In this document: piece after piece, positions 45,006 to 53,871 of the stretch
Layout: each line of letters begins with the position of its first letter
How positions within the stretch are numbered: position 1 is the stretch's first letter
Assembly (NCBI RefSeq): GCF_003967515.1
Contig: NZ_BIFQ01000001.1
Span: forward strand, 4,526,001-4,590,000
Length of the DNA: 64,000 nt
Source: Dictyobacter aurantiacus
GTDB lineage: Bacteria > Chloroflexota > Ktedonobacteria > Ktedonobacterales > Ktedonobacteraceae
Direction of reading: 5' to 3'
Notes under the pieces: generated by a model
Told to the model about the DNA's origin: nothing
Seen by the model: the letters and a program-made list of their open reading frames with translations, nothing else
Databases searched by the model: none
Translations under genes and position numbers: made by a program

Positions 45006-45794
45006 CGCTTATCCTTTATTATGTTCAGCCGTCGTATGGGCGAAGGCGTATGAGCGTTTTACTACCGTTAATTGCATGCCTTCTATCTAAATATTATCTC
45101 AGTCAGACTCAAGCGTCAACATTCCCGTACAATTTACACCACCGCTGAGGAACCTGAAAAAAAAATCCCTAATAATTGACCAACCTTTTATCTCATGAAA
45201 AGCCATCATTGATCGTCTCTATTAATAGAAATGGGCTCTCCCCATCTAAAAGTCACAGTATTGTGAGATTTTTGCAATTTATGACGAAATGCTTTGATTT
45301 GTTTAACAAAACCTTTGCATGTAGCCCGAAGGATGTTATACTAACTATGACATATGTATACTTACTTTTGGTACTGTAAGTACGATATGTACACCAGGAG
45401 ACAGTCAACTATTAGTATTTGCCTATGCCAGGCGTTGTGCTACACTGTCTTCACTGTTGGCTCAATGCCCCCACTTCCCCATTTGATGGGCCTATATCAG
45501 GAGGTGACTTTGTCATTTGATACGCATAACGCGTATTTTACGATACTTATACACTGATGGCTCAATAACAATTTATGCGCTTTCCCGATGTATCATGAAC
45601 GTTGATGCAGTGTATTTAACATAAGTAGTTTACTGTGCTACGGTGGTGTACCTATAGTTCTCGATCGGACCAGTGGTATTCTGGCTCACGACAAACCGTA
45701 GGCGTATGGATGAATTCATTCGTATTACATGGATAGCGTGAGTCTTCTAAGGTATACACGGTGTATATAGTGAAATGTAGAGGTAGGAGCATAT
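45006..45794. other. Long AT-rich intergenic region
   Basis: 789 nt between the divergent hydrolase and receiver-GGDEF genes. I find no convincing ORF; a promoter is visible at 45315-45342, so a long leader or non-coding RNA is possible. Confidence 0.5.
45315..45342 (+). promoter_or_regulatory. Candidate promoter
   Basis: TTGCAT (45315-45320), a 16-nt spacer and TATACT (45337-45342). The next gene starts about 450 nt downstream. Confidence 0.5.
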
Positions 45795-46823
45795 ATGTTC
45801 AGCATTCTAGTCGTCGAAGGTGAAGGAGTCATCACACAATTAGTCAGGGAGCAATTTGGGGACGAGGGATATCAAGCTGTTGTGGTTAGAAACGGCGAAG
45901 ATGCTGTACAGTTTGCTATGCGTGAGATGCCAGGCCTTGTCATTCTAGATGTGGAACTTCCGGGTATCGATGGTTATCAGGTCATTCAGCAGTTACGTGA
46001 CCATCCCAAGTGCATGCACATTCCCATCATTATGGTGAGTTCGCATTCATCGCTGGTAGATAAGGTCCGGGCATATGAACTGGGTGTTGATAGCTATATT
46101 ACAAAGCCCTGTTGTTCGGATGAATTGCTGGCCCATATTCGCCGACAGTTACGGCGCATACAGCAAACCACCCTATCACCTCTCACCCGTCTTCCTGGTG
46201 GCTTGCAACTTGAACGGGCCATCGATTATAAATTGCGCGGCTCCGACCCCTGGAGTGTCCTCTATCTCGATCTGGATAATTTTAAAGCATTTAATGACGC
46301 CTATGGCTTTGTGACCGGCAATGATATGATTCTGCTGGTCGGCCATATCTGTCAGCGTGTTGTGTATGAATATGGCAACGCCGATGACTTTGTGGGGCAT
46401 GTCGGTGGGGATGATTTTGTCATTGTTACAACTCCGGATCGCGAGAAGCTGCTGTGCCGCCACATTCTGGCGCGTTATAAACAGGAGAGCATGTCGTTTT
46501 ACCATCCCGAAGATATCGAGCGTGGCTCGATCAATGGCGTTGATCGCTCTGGCCGTCCGTACCAGTTTCCGCTGGTCTCTCTCTCCATTGGTGTGGTCAG
46601 CGATCAGCTCAAGTGTTCGCACTCGATGAATGAGGTGAGCACACTTACGGCTGAAGCCAAGCGCCTGGCCAAGCAATCCTCTAATAACGTTTCTCGCGTT
46701 TCTCCGCAGTGGGGTGTGCCTACCCAGGTGTCGCATACACCGGCGACCTTTAACCTGGTTGGCAACGTTGGACGGAACCTTTTTCATTTTTCCGAAGAGG
46801 ATGTGCTGGCAAAATTTAAATAA
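45795..46823 (+). CDS. Receiver-GGDEF protein (putative diguanylate cyclase)
   Basis: A 342-residue protein. The receiver (1-120) has phosphoacceptor D52 and K104, but the acidic pocket reads VVEGEG instead of VVDDE. The GGDEF domain (about 125-295) has LDLDNFKAFND with the metal-binding aspartates and GGDDF (204-208) in place of GGDEF. No RxxD inhibitory site precedes it. Asp for Glu in the third motif position may be tolerated or may lower c-di-GMP synthesis. It stands alone. Confidence 0.82.
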   Translation: MFSILVVEGEGVITQLVREQFGDEGYQAVVVRNGEDAVQFAMREMPGLVILDVELPGIDGYQVIQQLRDHPKCMHIPIIMVSSHSSLVDKVRAYELGVDSYITKPCCSDELLAHIRRQLRRIQQTTLSPLTRLPGGLQLERAIDYKLRGSDPWSVLYLDLDNFKAFNDAYGFVTGNDMILLVGHICQRVVYEYGNADDFVGHVGGDDFVIVTTPDREKLLCRHILARYKQESMSFYHPEDIERGSINGVDRSGRPYQFPLVSLSIGVVSDQLKCSHSMNEVSTLTAEAKRLAKQSSNNVSRVSPQWGVPTQVSHTPATFNLVGNVGRNLFHFSEEDVLAKFK

Positions 46824-46947
46824 ACAGGTGTAGGTGCCCGTTATTCCTTGATATTGTGTCGGGGTGGTCGTGATGTCTTGCCTCTTTGTGCTATGCTGAA
46901 ATATATGCATCTTTTTTTCATTGCCAGATGTTGGAAGGTTACCATGT

Positions 46948-47379
46948 ATGTCTACGAGTCATGACTATCATACGCTCTCGGACGAGAGCCATGATGAATT
47001 ATATGAGCAGGAACGTGAGGCGCAACGCCTCTCTATTCGTGAAAATGCCAAGCATGTGATGCGTGAGAGCGGTTTAGCCGAGATGTTGCAGAGTATTAAC
47101 AAGAATCTTCTTAAGGGTCGAGGACACTTTGAGGAGTATGATTCGATGGTGCTCTTTCGCTGGGGAACGCACTCGACGCGTCGCCACATGTGGATTGAAG
47201 TACGCGGGAGCTCGATCCTTTTCCGCTTGCATCCCCATCGTAAATGCGCCTCAGCCGCGCCGGTGTGCGATGGCGAGTATCATACTCTGACGGGCGCGAT
47301 GTGGTCGGATCGGGAGTTTTTGAAGGCCGAGCTAAAGAAATATTATGATCGCCCGGTGGCCGAAACGTCGGCCGACTGA
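46948..47379 (+). CDS. Hypothetical soluble protein
   Basis: A 143-residue protein from ATG 46948, about 10 nt after GGAAGG. The N-terminal third is acidic and helical (DESHDELYEQEREAQRL); the rest has RGHFEEYDSMVLFRWGTHS and RRHMWIEVRGSSILFRLH, which looks like a small alpha/beta domain. No family recognised. It ends before a 35-bp hairpin. Confidence 0.6.
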   Translation: MSTSHDYHTLSDESHDELYEQEREAQRLSIRENAKHVMRESGLAEMLQSINKNLLKGRGHFEEYDSMVLFRWGTHSTRRHMWIEVRGSSILFRLHPHRKCASAAPVCDGEYHTLTGAMWSDREFLKAELKKYYDRPVAETSAD

Positions 47380-47419
47380 CCTGCCCCTCGCCTGGATGTG
47401 TTTTCGCACCTACGGTGCT

Positions 47420-47493
47420 CAGATAACTGTTTTATGCTGGTGTAGCCGGGGCGCATCTGCGCCCCGGCTACACCAGCATAAAACAGTTATCTG
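47420..47493. terminator. 35-bp perfect inverted repeat
   Basis: The arms 47420-47454 and 47459-47493 are perfect complements around ATCT. It lies between convergent genes, 4 nt from the stop of the minus-strand gene. The apex GGGGCGC-ATCT-GCGCCCC resembles that at 63.47 kb. Confidence 0.85.
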
Positions 47494-47497
47494 CTGC

Positions 47498-48160
47498 TCA
47501 TAGCATCTCTAGCGAGAGCACATTGATGGGCGCTTCTTGCTCGACGATCCTTTTGACTCGTTGATAGATATCGTGCGCATAGAAATTCTCTCGCTCCATC
47601 TCGTTGGCCCAGCTAAAAAAACCAAAGAGCAGTGAGCTTTGTCGCGCGAACACCTCCCGATAGCCGGCTGTACGCGCGACGGTAGCCAGTCTATGGGCGG
47701 TTGGTGTATCATTGATGCCTCGGGCGAAGAAGGCAAAGGTAAGATGCATCTGGAGCTCCGGCTGATAGAGGGCCGCCAGCCATTGCTTCTGAACCTGCTC
47801 AATCCTTTGGGGGTCGAACGTCATAATATGGATCGAGGCAAGCTGAGCCGGGGCGGTTGGCCGGCTGTAGCCCCAGAGATAGGAGAGCAACCATTGCTCG
47901 GGCTGCGAGGCCAGAAGATTGGTGGCCGTCAGCAGCAGCTTTTTGGGTGAATAGCGTTCCTGAGCCTTGAGCCAGCTTTGCTCATCGTCCCATGTCGTCA
48001 GGAGCAGGTAGACGATGTCATTGCTGCGGCTGCGATACAGGCGGCTAGAAATGAGCCCTGGTGCGCTGCGCAGCGTGTCTGCTATTGAGCGTATGTGTGC
48101 TCGCGCTTCTGTATCTTTTCCGGGCAGGACATGAGCTAGCGTAACAACTAATAACTCCAT
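47498..48160 (-). CDS. Tandem ABM-type (dimeric alpha/beta barrel) protein
   Basis: A 220-residue protein with two copies of a ferredoxin-like/antibiotic-monooxygenase fold: residues 1-95 (ELLVVTLAHVLPGKDTEARAHIRSIADTL...VYLLLTTWDDEQSWLKAQ) and about 105-215. Such domains occur in small cofactor-free monooxygenases and heme-degrading enzymes; no specific catalytic residue can be assigned. ATG 48160 is preferred over TTG 48172, though neither has a strong ribosome-binding site. Confidence 0.6.
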   Translation of the reverse strand: MELLVVTLAHVLPGKDTEARAHIRSIADTLRSAPGLISSRLYRSRSNDIVYLLLTTWDDEQSWLKAQERYSPKKLLLTATNLLASQPEQWLLSYLWGYSRPTAPAQLASIHIMTFDPQRIEQVQKQWLAALYQPELQMHLTFAFFARGINDTPTAHRLATVARTAGYREVFARQSSLLFGFFSWANEMERENFYAHDIYQRVKRIVEQEAPINVLSLEML

Positions 48161-48374
48161 ACTGTGCTGCAAGATAATGCCTCAAATTTTCGTATGAGCG
48201 TTAGAACGCAGACTAGGATAGCATAGTGAGTCGTATGGCGCAATAGGATTATTGCTTGTGCTTTTTTTGCGTGATCGTAGGAAGAGCGGGAAAGCGTGAA
48301 TAATTATCCCTGGTGTGATATAGAACGTGTCTATGCATAGAGCATCAAATAGGTTCCAGATGAAGGATGAATGT

Positions 48375-49409
48375 ATGGATATTTCTGCCTTTGGTGAGTT
48401 TGAGCTTATCGCGCGGCTGACCGCTGGCCTGGCCGTTCCAGCCTCCGGAGATATTGGCGTGGGAGATGATTGCGCCCTGCTGGACCTGGGGCGTGGTGAC
48501 CTTCTGCTGGCGACCTGCGATAGCCAGGTCGAGGGGGTGCATTTTACCCTGCAGTCCTCTCCATTAGAGCATATCGGACGAAAGACGCTGGCGATCAACT
48601 TGAGCGATATCGCCGCGATGGGCGGAACGCCCCGCTACGCGCTGGTCTCTTTGTTGCTTCCCCCTCGTCTGTCCATCGAAGCTCTGGATGGCATCTATGC
48701 CGGGCTGCGGGCGCAGGCGCAGCGCTTTGATACCGCTATCGTTGGCGGCAATATCTCCAGTACCGGCGGCTCTCCTCAACTGGTGATCGACATTACGCTG
48801 CTGGGCACTGTTGAGCGCGGTCATGCCCTGTTGCGCAGTGGCGCCCACGCTGGCGATCTCATTTGCGTTACAGGTTCTTTAGGCGACTCTGCGGCTGGCC
48901 TGCAAACGTTTCTGCGTCCTGCTGCCAATGTGTCGCCACAGGATCTTCAGGCGCTGCGAGAGCGGCATACATCGCCTGAGCCTCGCGTCCGCGAGGGTCA
49001 GTTGCTTGGCAGTTTGGAAGGAGGGAAGGTCACCGCAATGCTGGATATCAGCGATGGCCTGAGCGGTGATCTCACCCATCTCTGCGAGCGTAGCGGCTGC
49101 GGGGCGCGTGTAGACCTGGCGTCGATCCCGCTCTCCTCACCACTGTTGCGTGTGGCACGCTCCCTCCAGCACGATCCCCTGGACTGGGCGCTGCACGGTG
49201 GCGAGGATTATGAGCTCCTCTTTACCCTGCGGCCCTCTGCCCTGGACGAGGTGCGTTCCGCCCTTCAGCAGCAATGCGCGACTCCGCTCACCGTCATCGG
49301 TGAGATCCAACCTCTCACCTCCGGCCTGACCCTCTCGTATCCCGATGGACATTCCGAACCCCTCCACCCCCACAGCTGGGACCACCTCAAAAAAGAGAAT
49401 AAGGTGTGA
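48375..49409 (+). CDS. thiL: Thiamine-monophosphate kinase
   Basis: A 344-residue AIRS-fold kinase making thiamine diphosphate. Visible are GEFELIARL, the N-terminal DDCALLDL, TCDSQVEGVHF, the GRKTLAINLSDIAAMGGTP motif, and DISDGLSGDLTHLCERSG. These distinguish ThiL from SelD, which has an N-terminal Cys/Sec loop. ATG 48375 follows AAGGATGA; earlier ATGs in frame are less likely. The last codons lie in a 25-bp hairpin. Confidence 0.92.
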   Translation: MDISAFGEFELIARLTAGLAVPASGDIGVGDDCALLDLGRGDLLLATCDSQVEGVHFTLQSSPLEHIGRKTLAINLSDIAAMGGTPRYALVSLLLPPRLSIEALDGIYAGLRAQAQRFDTAIVGGNISSTGGSPQLVIDITLLGTVERGHALLRSGAHAGDLICVTGSLGDSAAGLQTFLRPAANVSPQDLQALRERHTSPEPRVREGQLLGSLEGGKVTAMLDISDGLSGDLTHLCERSGCGARVDLASIPLSSPLLRVARSLQHDPLDWALHGGEDYELLFTLRPSALDEVRSALQQQCATPLTVIGEIQPLTSGLTLSYPDGHSEPLHPHSWDHLKKENKV

Positions 49410-49446
49410 AAAATGTGCATTTGCACATTTTTCACACCTTATTCTC
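49395..49446. terminator. 25-bp perfect inverted repeat at the end of thiL
   Basis: The arms 49395-49419 and 49422-49446 are perfect complements separated by TT. It includes the thiL stop and the spacer to the convergent ruvA. Confidence 0.8.
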
Positions 49447-49514
49447 CATCACCGTAGATGCGCCCCTTGTGGGCGCTTCCCACCTCGGCCCACGGCGGGT
49501 GCTCACACGCGCGA

Positions 49515-50105
49515 TCAGCGCGAAAACGAGCGCAGCGCCAGCGTCACCTGCTCCTCCAGCGAGAGCGCACGATCCTGCGGCAGCTTGGCGAGAGCCGCCT
49601 GCGCCTCGGCATTGGTATAACCCAGCCCCATCAAAGCTTCGAGCGCCTCGGCTTTAATATTGCCCGCCACCGGCGCGGCGCCATTCCCGGCCAGCCCCGC
49701 CAGCGACGGCAGCTTGCCCTTGAGCTCAAGGATCAAGTGGGCCGCCAGTTTCTTGCCCACGCCCTTGGCCAGTCCCAGGCGCTGCTGGTCCTCGTCCGCG
49801 ATGGCCTTGTAGAAGGCCGTGGCATCCATGACCGAGAGGATCGCCAGGGCCACCCTGGGCCCGACTCCGCTGACACCAATCAACTGCTCAAAGGCATCGC
49901 GGTCCGTGTCGGTTATGAAGCCATACAGCGAGATGCCATCCTCGCGCATATGGAAATGGGTGGAGAGCGATACCTCCATGCCGGGCTCATTCAGGCGCTG
50001 CTGGGTAGAAGATGGTACGAAAACCCGTACTCCAAAGCCCCCCACCCGGATAATGGCGTAATCGACACCCGTAGCTTCAAGGGTGCCATGAATGCTGGTA
50101 ATCAT
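49515..50105 (-). CDS. ruvA: Holliday junction DNA helicase subunit RuvA
   Basis: A 196-residue RuvA: N-terminal OB fold (ITSIHGTLEATGVDYAIIRVGGFGVRV), two helix-hairpin-helix motifs (LIGVSGVGPRVALAIL, LAKGVGKKLAAHLILEL), a short linker and the C-terminal UBA-like domain III (ALMGLGYTNAEAQAALAK) that contacts RuvB. It recognises Holliday junctions. It lies downstream of ruvC and yebC, the usual order; ruvB is not in the window. Confidence 0.95.
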   Translation of the reverse strand: MITSIHGTLEATGVDYAIIRVGGFGVRVFVPSSTQQRLNEPGMEVSLSTHFHMREDGISLYGFITDTDRDAFEQLIGVSGVGPRVALAILSVMDATAFYKAIADEDQQRLGLAKGVGKKLAAHLILELKGKLPSLAGLAGNGAAPVAGNIKAEALEALMGLGYTNAEAQAALAKLPQDRALSLEEQVTLALRSFSR

Positions 50106-50246
50106 CTCCCCAACGATACCTCTTCTGTGTTATTGATGCTTGTTTGTATTCGCGCCCGCGAGAAGCGCCCACGAGGGGCGCACCTATGTATATGTGGCGG
50201 GAAGAGAAGTGCCCGCGAGGGCGCATTATTGATTTATGCGATAGGT

Positions 50247-50789
50247 CTATGAGCGATTGTAGCGTAAGAGATTGGCCGCGTAGGTTGCTGTATTCAAGTG
50301 GCAGATGGCGACCGCGGCGGCGTCTGCGGCGTCATCTGGTTTAGGTATTGCGGTTAACTTGAGTAATATACGCACCATCTCTCCTACCTGATTCTTGTCG
50401 GCACCCCCATAACCGGTAACGGCTTGCTTGATCTGCTTGGGGGTGTATTCAGCTACAGAGAGACCACCATTGGCCAGGGCAAGCATCGCCACCCCGCGCG
50501 CCTGGCCTACGGTCATCGCAGTGCGCGCGTTCTTCGCGAAGAAAAGCTCCTCCATCGCCGCTTCTTGCGGTTTGTAGGTCACAATCAGCTTGCTCAGGCT
50601 CTCATAAATAATCTGCAGGCGCTGGGCCAGCGGCATTTTAGCGGGGGTTGTGATGACATCGCATGCCAGCATGCTCAGTTCACTTCCCCGCGCCATTACT
50701 ACCGAGTACCCAACGATTGCTGTTCCTGGATCAATGCCGAGCGCGATACGCGCATCTGAAGGTGGAGGCGGCATGCGATCTTTTTCCAT
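50247..50789 (-). CDS. ruvC: Crossover junction endodeoxyribonuclease RuvC
   Basis: About 180 residues with the RNase H-like metal site: D in ALGIDPGTAIVGYSVV, E in QEAAMEELFFAKNARTA, and the C-terminal DAADAAAVAICH. It cuts Holliday junctions bound by RuvAB. ATG 50789 is chosen because AGAAGGGA lies 9 nt upstream; ATG 50798 is too close to it. An ATG at 50774 is also possible. Confidence 0.94.
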   Translation of the reverse strand: MEKDRMPPPPSDARIALGIDPGTAIVGYSVVMARGSELSMLACDVITTPAKMPLAQRLQIIYESLSKLIVTYKPQEAAMEELFFAKNARTAMTVGQARGVAMLALANGGLSVAEYTPKQIKQAVTGYGGADKNQVGEMVRILLKLTAIPKPDDAADAAAVAICHLNTATYAANLLRYNRS

Positions 50790-50832
50790 CTGCCACATTC
50801 CCTTCTGGCATTAGCGACTGTTGCGCAAACGT

Positions 50833-51603
50833 TTATGCGTTGTATGAAGCCGCAAATGCTTCTGGGAAATCCGCATTGGTGTAGACATTCTGGACGTCGT
50901 CGAGATCTTCCAGTTTCTCGATCAGGCGGATGGCCTGGTGCGCCGTCTTTTCGTCGTCTAGCTCGATGCGGGTCTTGGGAACCAGCGTGCTTTCGGCTTT
51001 GAGCACTGTATAGTTATGCGCTTCCAGTTCATGCTGTACTTTATCAAGCACATCATGGGCAGGATCCGTGTAGATAACCAGGGTTTCGTCTCCCGGTTGG
51101 GCTGGCTCGACGTCGTCGGCGCCAAAGTCAATGGCCTCCAGCGATAGCTCGTCGGCGTCTTTGCCATTTAGCTCGACTTCGATGACCCCTTTGTTCTCAA
51201 AGAGCCAGTCGACGCAGCCGTTTTCACCCATGTTTCCGGCGTTGCGGTTAAAGGCGTTGCGTACCTCGGCGACGGTACGATTGCGATTCTCGGTGAGCGT
51301 CTGTACAAGGATCGCCGTACCACCAGGGCCATATCCTTCGTAGGTGATCTCTTCAAGGTTGTTGCCCTCGCCGCCACCCAGTGCGCGCTTGATCGTGCGC
51401 TCGATATTATCCAACGGCATGTTGGCATCACGTGCACGCTGTACGGCCATGCGCAGGCGGAAGTTCGCATTCGTGTCGCCACTGTTCCCTTCACGTACCG
51501 CTACAACGATCTCACGTCCTAGCCGAGTGAACAATTGGCCTCGGCGTGCGTCGTTGACGCCTTTTGAGCGGCGAATCTGTGCCCACTTTGAATGTCCTGA
51601 CAT
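50833..51603 (-). CDS. yebC: YebC/PmpR-family protein
   Basis: A 256-residue protein with the invariant start MSGHSKWAQIRRSKGVNDARRG, the N-terminal helical domain and the two alpha/beta domains (GGGEGNNLEEITYEGYGPGG). The family was described as transcription regulators and more recently tied to translation of difficult proline-rich stretches. GGGGAGCAACGAT precedes the ATG. It heads the yebC-ruvC-ruvA set. Confidence 0.94.
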   Translation of the reverse strand: MSGHSKWAQIRRSKGVNDARRGQLFTRLGREIVVAVREGNSGDTNANFRLRMAVQRARDANMPLDNIERTIKRALGGGEGNNLEEITYEGYGPGGTAILVQTLTENRNRTVAEVRNAFNRNAGNMGENGCVDWLFENKGVIEVELNGKDADELSLEAIDFGADDVEPAQPGDETLVIYTDPAHDVLDKVQHELEAHNYTVLKAESTLVPKTRIELDDEKTAHQAIRLIEKLEDLDDVQNVYTNADFPEAFAASYNA

Positions 51604-52148
51604 ATCGTTGCTCCCCTAGTCTAATCAGACGGTTCTCTGTATAAAATATGCGGTGTGCATAAATTACGTCTTGCTGTTTTGCTGTGAATAGCTGTCGGGC
51701 CTATTTTAACACGAATAGGTATAGAGCGTCGAGAGGGTTGCTTTTGAACCTCCCTTCACCTATTTGGGATGATATGCTATCTGTGCCATAAGCATTTCCC
51801 CGGCTACCATATCAGCTATGATTTTCACTGTGAACATTCCAATGATACCATATTCGCGGTGATCTCTAGAAAAAAAACTGTGCTTTTTGCATTGACGACT
51901 ATTTATGCTAAAATAAGCACAACATTACTACCCTCCCAATGCAGGAGGTGCAGGAGGGTGGCGAGCATGCTGGGAGCGTGATCAGTCCCCACAAAACTTC
52001 TTTTTCTCGCTATTCTCCTCTCGCGCCGCAGGCGGCGCGAGAGGAGAATAGCGAGAAGGACTGGTTGCCCTCTTTTTGTACAACACAGCGGCTTACAGTG
52101 CGTACATAGATACAGAGGGGTTAAGTGGTTGAGGTGGAGGAGCGACGT
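51604..52148. other. Divergent intergenic region yebC / yraN
   Basis: Contains the shared CCCCACAAAACTTCTTTTTC block and a 26-bp hairpin, both listed below. The reading frame at 51769-51981 has no ribosome-binding site or recognisable sequence. Confidence 0.5.
51940..52057. repeat. GCCGCC repeat family copy D with 26-bp perfect hairpin
   Basis: The left part has GCAGGAGGTGCAGGAGGGTG and CCCCACAAAACTTCTTTTTC, both also found in copy C. The hairpin arms 52004-52029 and 52032-52057 are 26-bp perfect complements with a 2-nt loop. The location between divergent genes excludes a simple terminator role. Confidence 0.75.
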
Positions 52149-52532
52149 ATGGGCAGCGCTGAAAAAGGGGCTCGACAGGGGCTGGGCCGCACTGGTGAGC
52201 GTCTGGCGGCCGAACGGCTACAGCAGTCGGGCTACGTTATTCTGGAGCGCAATTTTCGTTGCTGCTATGGTGAGATAGACCTGGTGGCCGAGCATGAGTC
52301 GGACCTGGTATTTATCGAGGTCAAGACGCGCCGTGGAATTTCCCGTGGCTTGCCGGAAGAGGCGGTCAACCAGCGCAAACAGCAAAAAATTATCCAGGTA
52401 GGTCACTATTACCTGTTTATTACAAATGCCGATCCGACGCGTTCGTGGCGTGTGGACGTTGTGGCCGTTCAGCTGAGCGTGACCGGACACCTGGAAGAGA
52501 TTCGCATCTACCAGCACGCATTTGAAGAATAA
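52149..52532 (+). CDS. yraN: YraN/UPF0102-family nuclease-like protein
   Basis: A 127-residue protein with the family core GRTGERLAAERLQQSGYVILERNFRCCYGEIDLVAEHESDLVFIEVKTRR, a restriction-endonuclease-like fold with the E...D...ExK arrangement. Its cellular role is unclear in general. ATG 52149 follows GGAGGAG by 6 nt; a GTG at 52125 is possible. It is followed 38 nt later by a zinc-ribbon protein. Confidence 0.88.
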   Translation: MGSAEKGARQGLGRTGERLAAERLQQSGYVILERNFRCCYGEIDLVAEHESDLVFIEVKTRRGISRGLPEEAVNQRKQQKIIQVGHYYLFITNADPTRSWRVDVVAVQLSVTGHLEEIRIYQHAFEE

Positions 52533-52569
52533 ATTTCAGATCAATGCATATTATGGAGGCACTACTATA

Positions 52570-53109
52570 ATGAGTGATTTTATCTCGTCAGCCAAAAATT
52601 TCGTTAATTCGGCTGTCAGTCGCACGAGCTGGGAGGCTCAAAAGCAGTTGCGCGTACGTAATAAGCAGAGCGAGATCGATAAGCTGCTGGAGCAGCGCCA
52701 GCGGCTGATGGACGAGCTTGGGCAGGTGGCGATGAATCTCTATCAGCAGGGATCACTCACCGATTCGCAGCTCTCGCGCCTCTGCGCCAGTATCTTTGAG
52801 CTGGATCATGATCTGCGCTCGCGCGAGACGCAGCTGCAGGAGGCCAAAAACGAGGCCTATCCCGCCGATCAGTTCGCCCCTGGTCCAACTATGAACTATG
52901 CGCCTCCCTCTCCAAACACGCAGACTCCACCTCCTAATGCCAGCTATGGTCAGCCGCAGCCGGGCTCCAGTGCCGGCCCGAGCAGCAATCCTGGCTATAG
53001 TCAGCCGCAGCCGGGACCCGGCGCCGGGAGCGATCGCTGCCCGCAGTGCGGCAATCCTCTGCGTCCCAATGCCCTCTACTGCCGCAGTTGCGGCGCCAAG
53101 CTCCGCTAA
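52570..53109 (+). CDS. Coiled-coil protein with C-terminal zinc ribbon
   Basis: A 179-residue protein: an N-terminal helical coil (about 20-100, with QSEIDKLLEQRQRLMDELGQV), a Pro/Gly/Gln-rich linker with a repeated YGQPQPG/YSQPQPG unit (about 105-155), and a zinc ribbon CPQCGNPLRPNALYCRSCG at the end. ATG 52570 follows GGAGG. The architecture suggests a scaffold or adapter; no exact family. Confidence 0.65.
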   Translation: MSDFISSAKNFVNSAVSRTSWEAQKQLRVRNKQSEIDKLLEQRQRLMDELGQVAMNLYQQGSLTDSQLSRLCASIFELDHDLRSRETQLQEAKNEAYPADQFAPGPTMNYAPPSPNTQTPPPNASYGQPQPGSSAGPSSNPGYSQPQPGPGAGSDRCPQCGNPLRPNALYCRSCGAKLR

Positions 53110-53181
53110 TCATCTCCACCAGACGAGGATAATCTGCCCTCCCACAAGCAAGGCAGATTATCCCCATCAAAGTTCCTTGTA

Positions 53182-53190
53182 TGCTATAAT
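53182..53190 (+). promoter_or_regulatory. Extended -10 promoter of the tsa operon
   Basis: TGCTATAAT, an extended -10 element, 127 nt before tsaE; no good -35 at 17 nt. Confidence 0.5.
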
Positions 53191-53316
53191 GTTACTCACT
53201 ATTCCCTCCTTGTGTTCGAGGTATCTACATTCTCTGGCCCGGAGGGTATTGGATGGGAATAGATATTCTGGTGCCGCGCGTGCGGGACCATTAGCGTATT
53301 TGTAGGGAGGCTTCCA

Positions 53317-53871
53317 GTGCGTGATGAGGGGCGCGATACAGCGATGTCGGCTCAGGATGGGATCTGTTCCCTCGAAGTGGTTAGCCAGCGGGCCAGCCAG
53401 ACGCAGCGTTTAGGCGCGGCTCTGGGGGCGTTGCTGCAGAAGGGCGATCTGATCCTGTTGGATGGGCAGCTTGGCGCGGGCAAGACGACCTTTACCCAGG
53501 GGCTGGCCCGGGGAATGCAGGTGGCGACCGTGGTGAATAGTCCAACCTTTACGCTGCTGAAAGAGTATCAGGGCGTGGCGGCATCGCAGGGCAATCAGCC
53601 TCTAACCCTCTATCACTTCGATCTCTATCGACTGGAAGATCCCGATGAGATCATTGATCTCGGCTTTGAAGATTACTTTTATGGCTCGGGCGTATGTGTG
53701 GTCGAGTGGGCGGGCAACGCTGAGGAGCTGTGGCCCGTGGAACGATTGGATATTCGCCTGAGCTCTGTCGATGAAACGAAGCGCCGCCTGCTGTTTGTCG
53801 CATCGGGTCCGCGCTATTGCGAACTGCTCCGGCAGTTTCAGAAGAATATGTATGCTATTACTCGCTCTTGA
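53317..53871 (+). CDS. tsaE: tRNA t6A biosynthesis ATPase TsaE
   Basis: A 184-residue ATPase. After a 30-residue extension comes Walker A LDGQLGAGKTTFTQG, then NSPTFTLLKEY and HFDLYRLEDPDEIIDLGFEDYF, all hallmarks of TsaE. It works with TsaB and TsaD in N6-threonylcarbamoyladenosine formation on tRNA. GTG 53317 follows GGGAGG. It overlaps tsaB by 20 nt. Confidence 0.94.
   Translation: MRDEGRDTAMSAQDGICSLEVVSQRASQTQRLGAALGALLQKGDLILLDGQLGAGKTTFTQGLARGMQVATVVNSPTFTLLKEYQGVAASQGNQPLTLYHFDLYRLEDPDEIIDLGFEDYFYGSGVCVVEWAGNAEELWPVERLDIRLSSVDETKRRLLFVASGPRYCELLRQFQKNMYAITRS

Noticed and set aside
48375..49409. SelD (selenophosphate synthetase) to explain the selenoprotein
   Set aside because: The AIRS-fold protein has ThiL motifs and lacks the N-terminal Cys/Sec-Gly-Cys-Lys loop of SelD.
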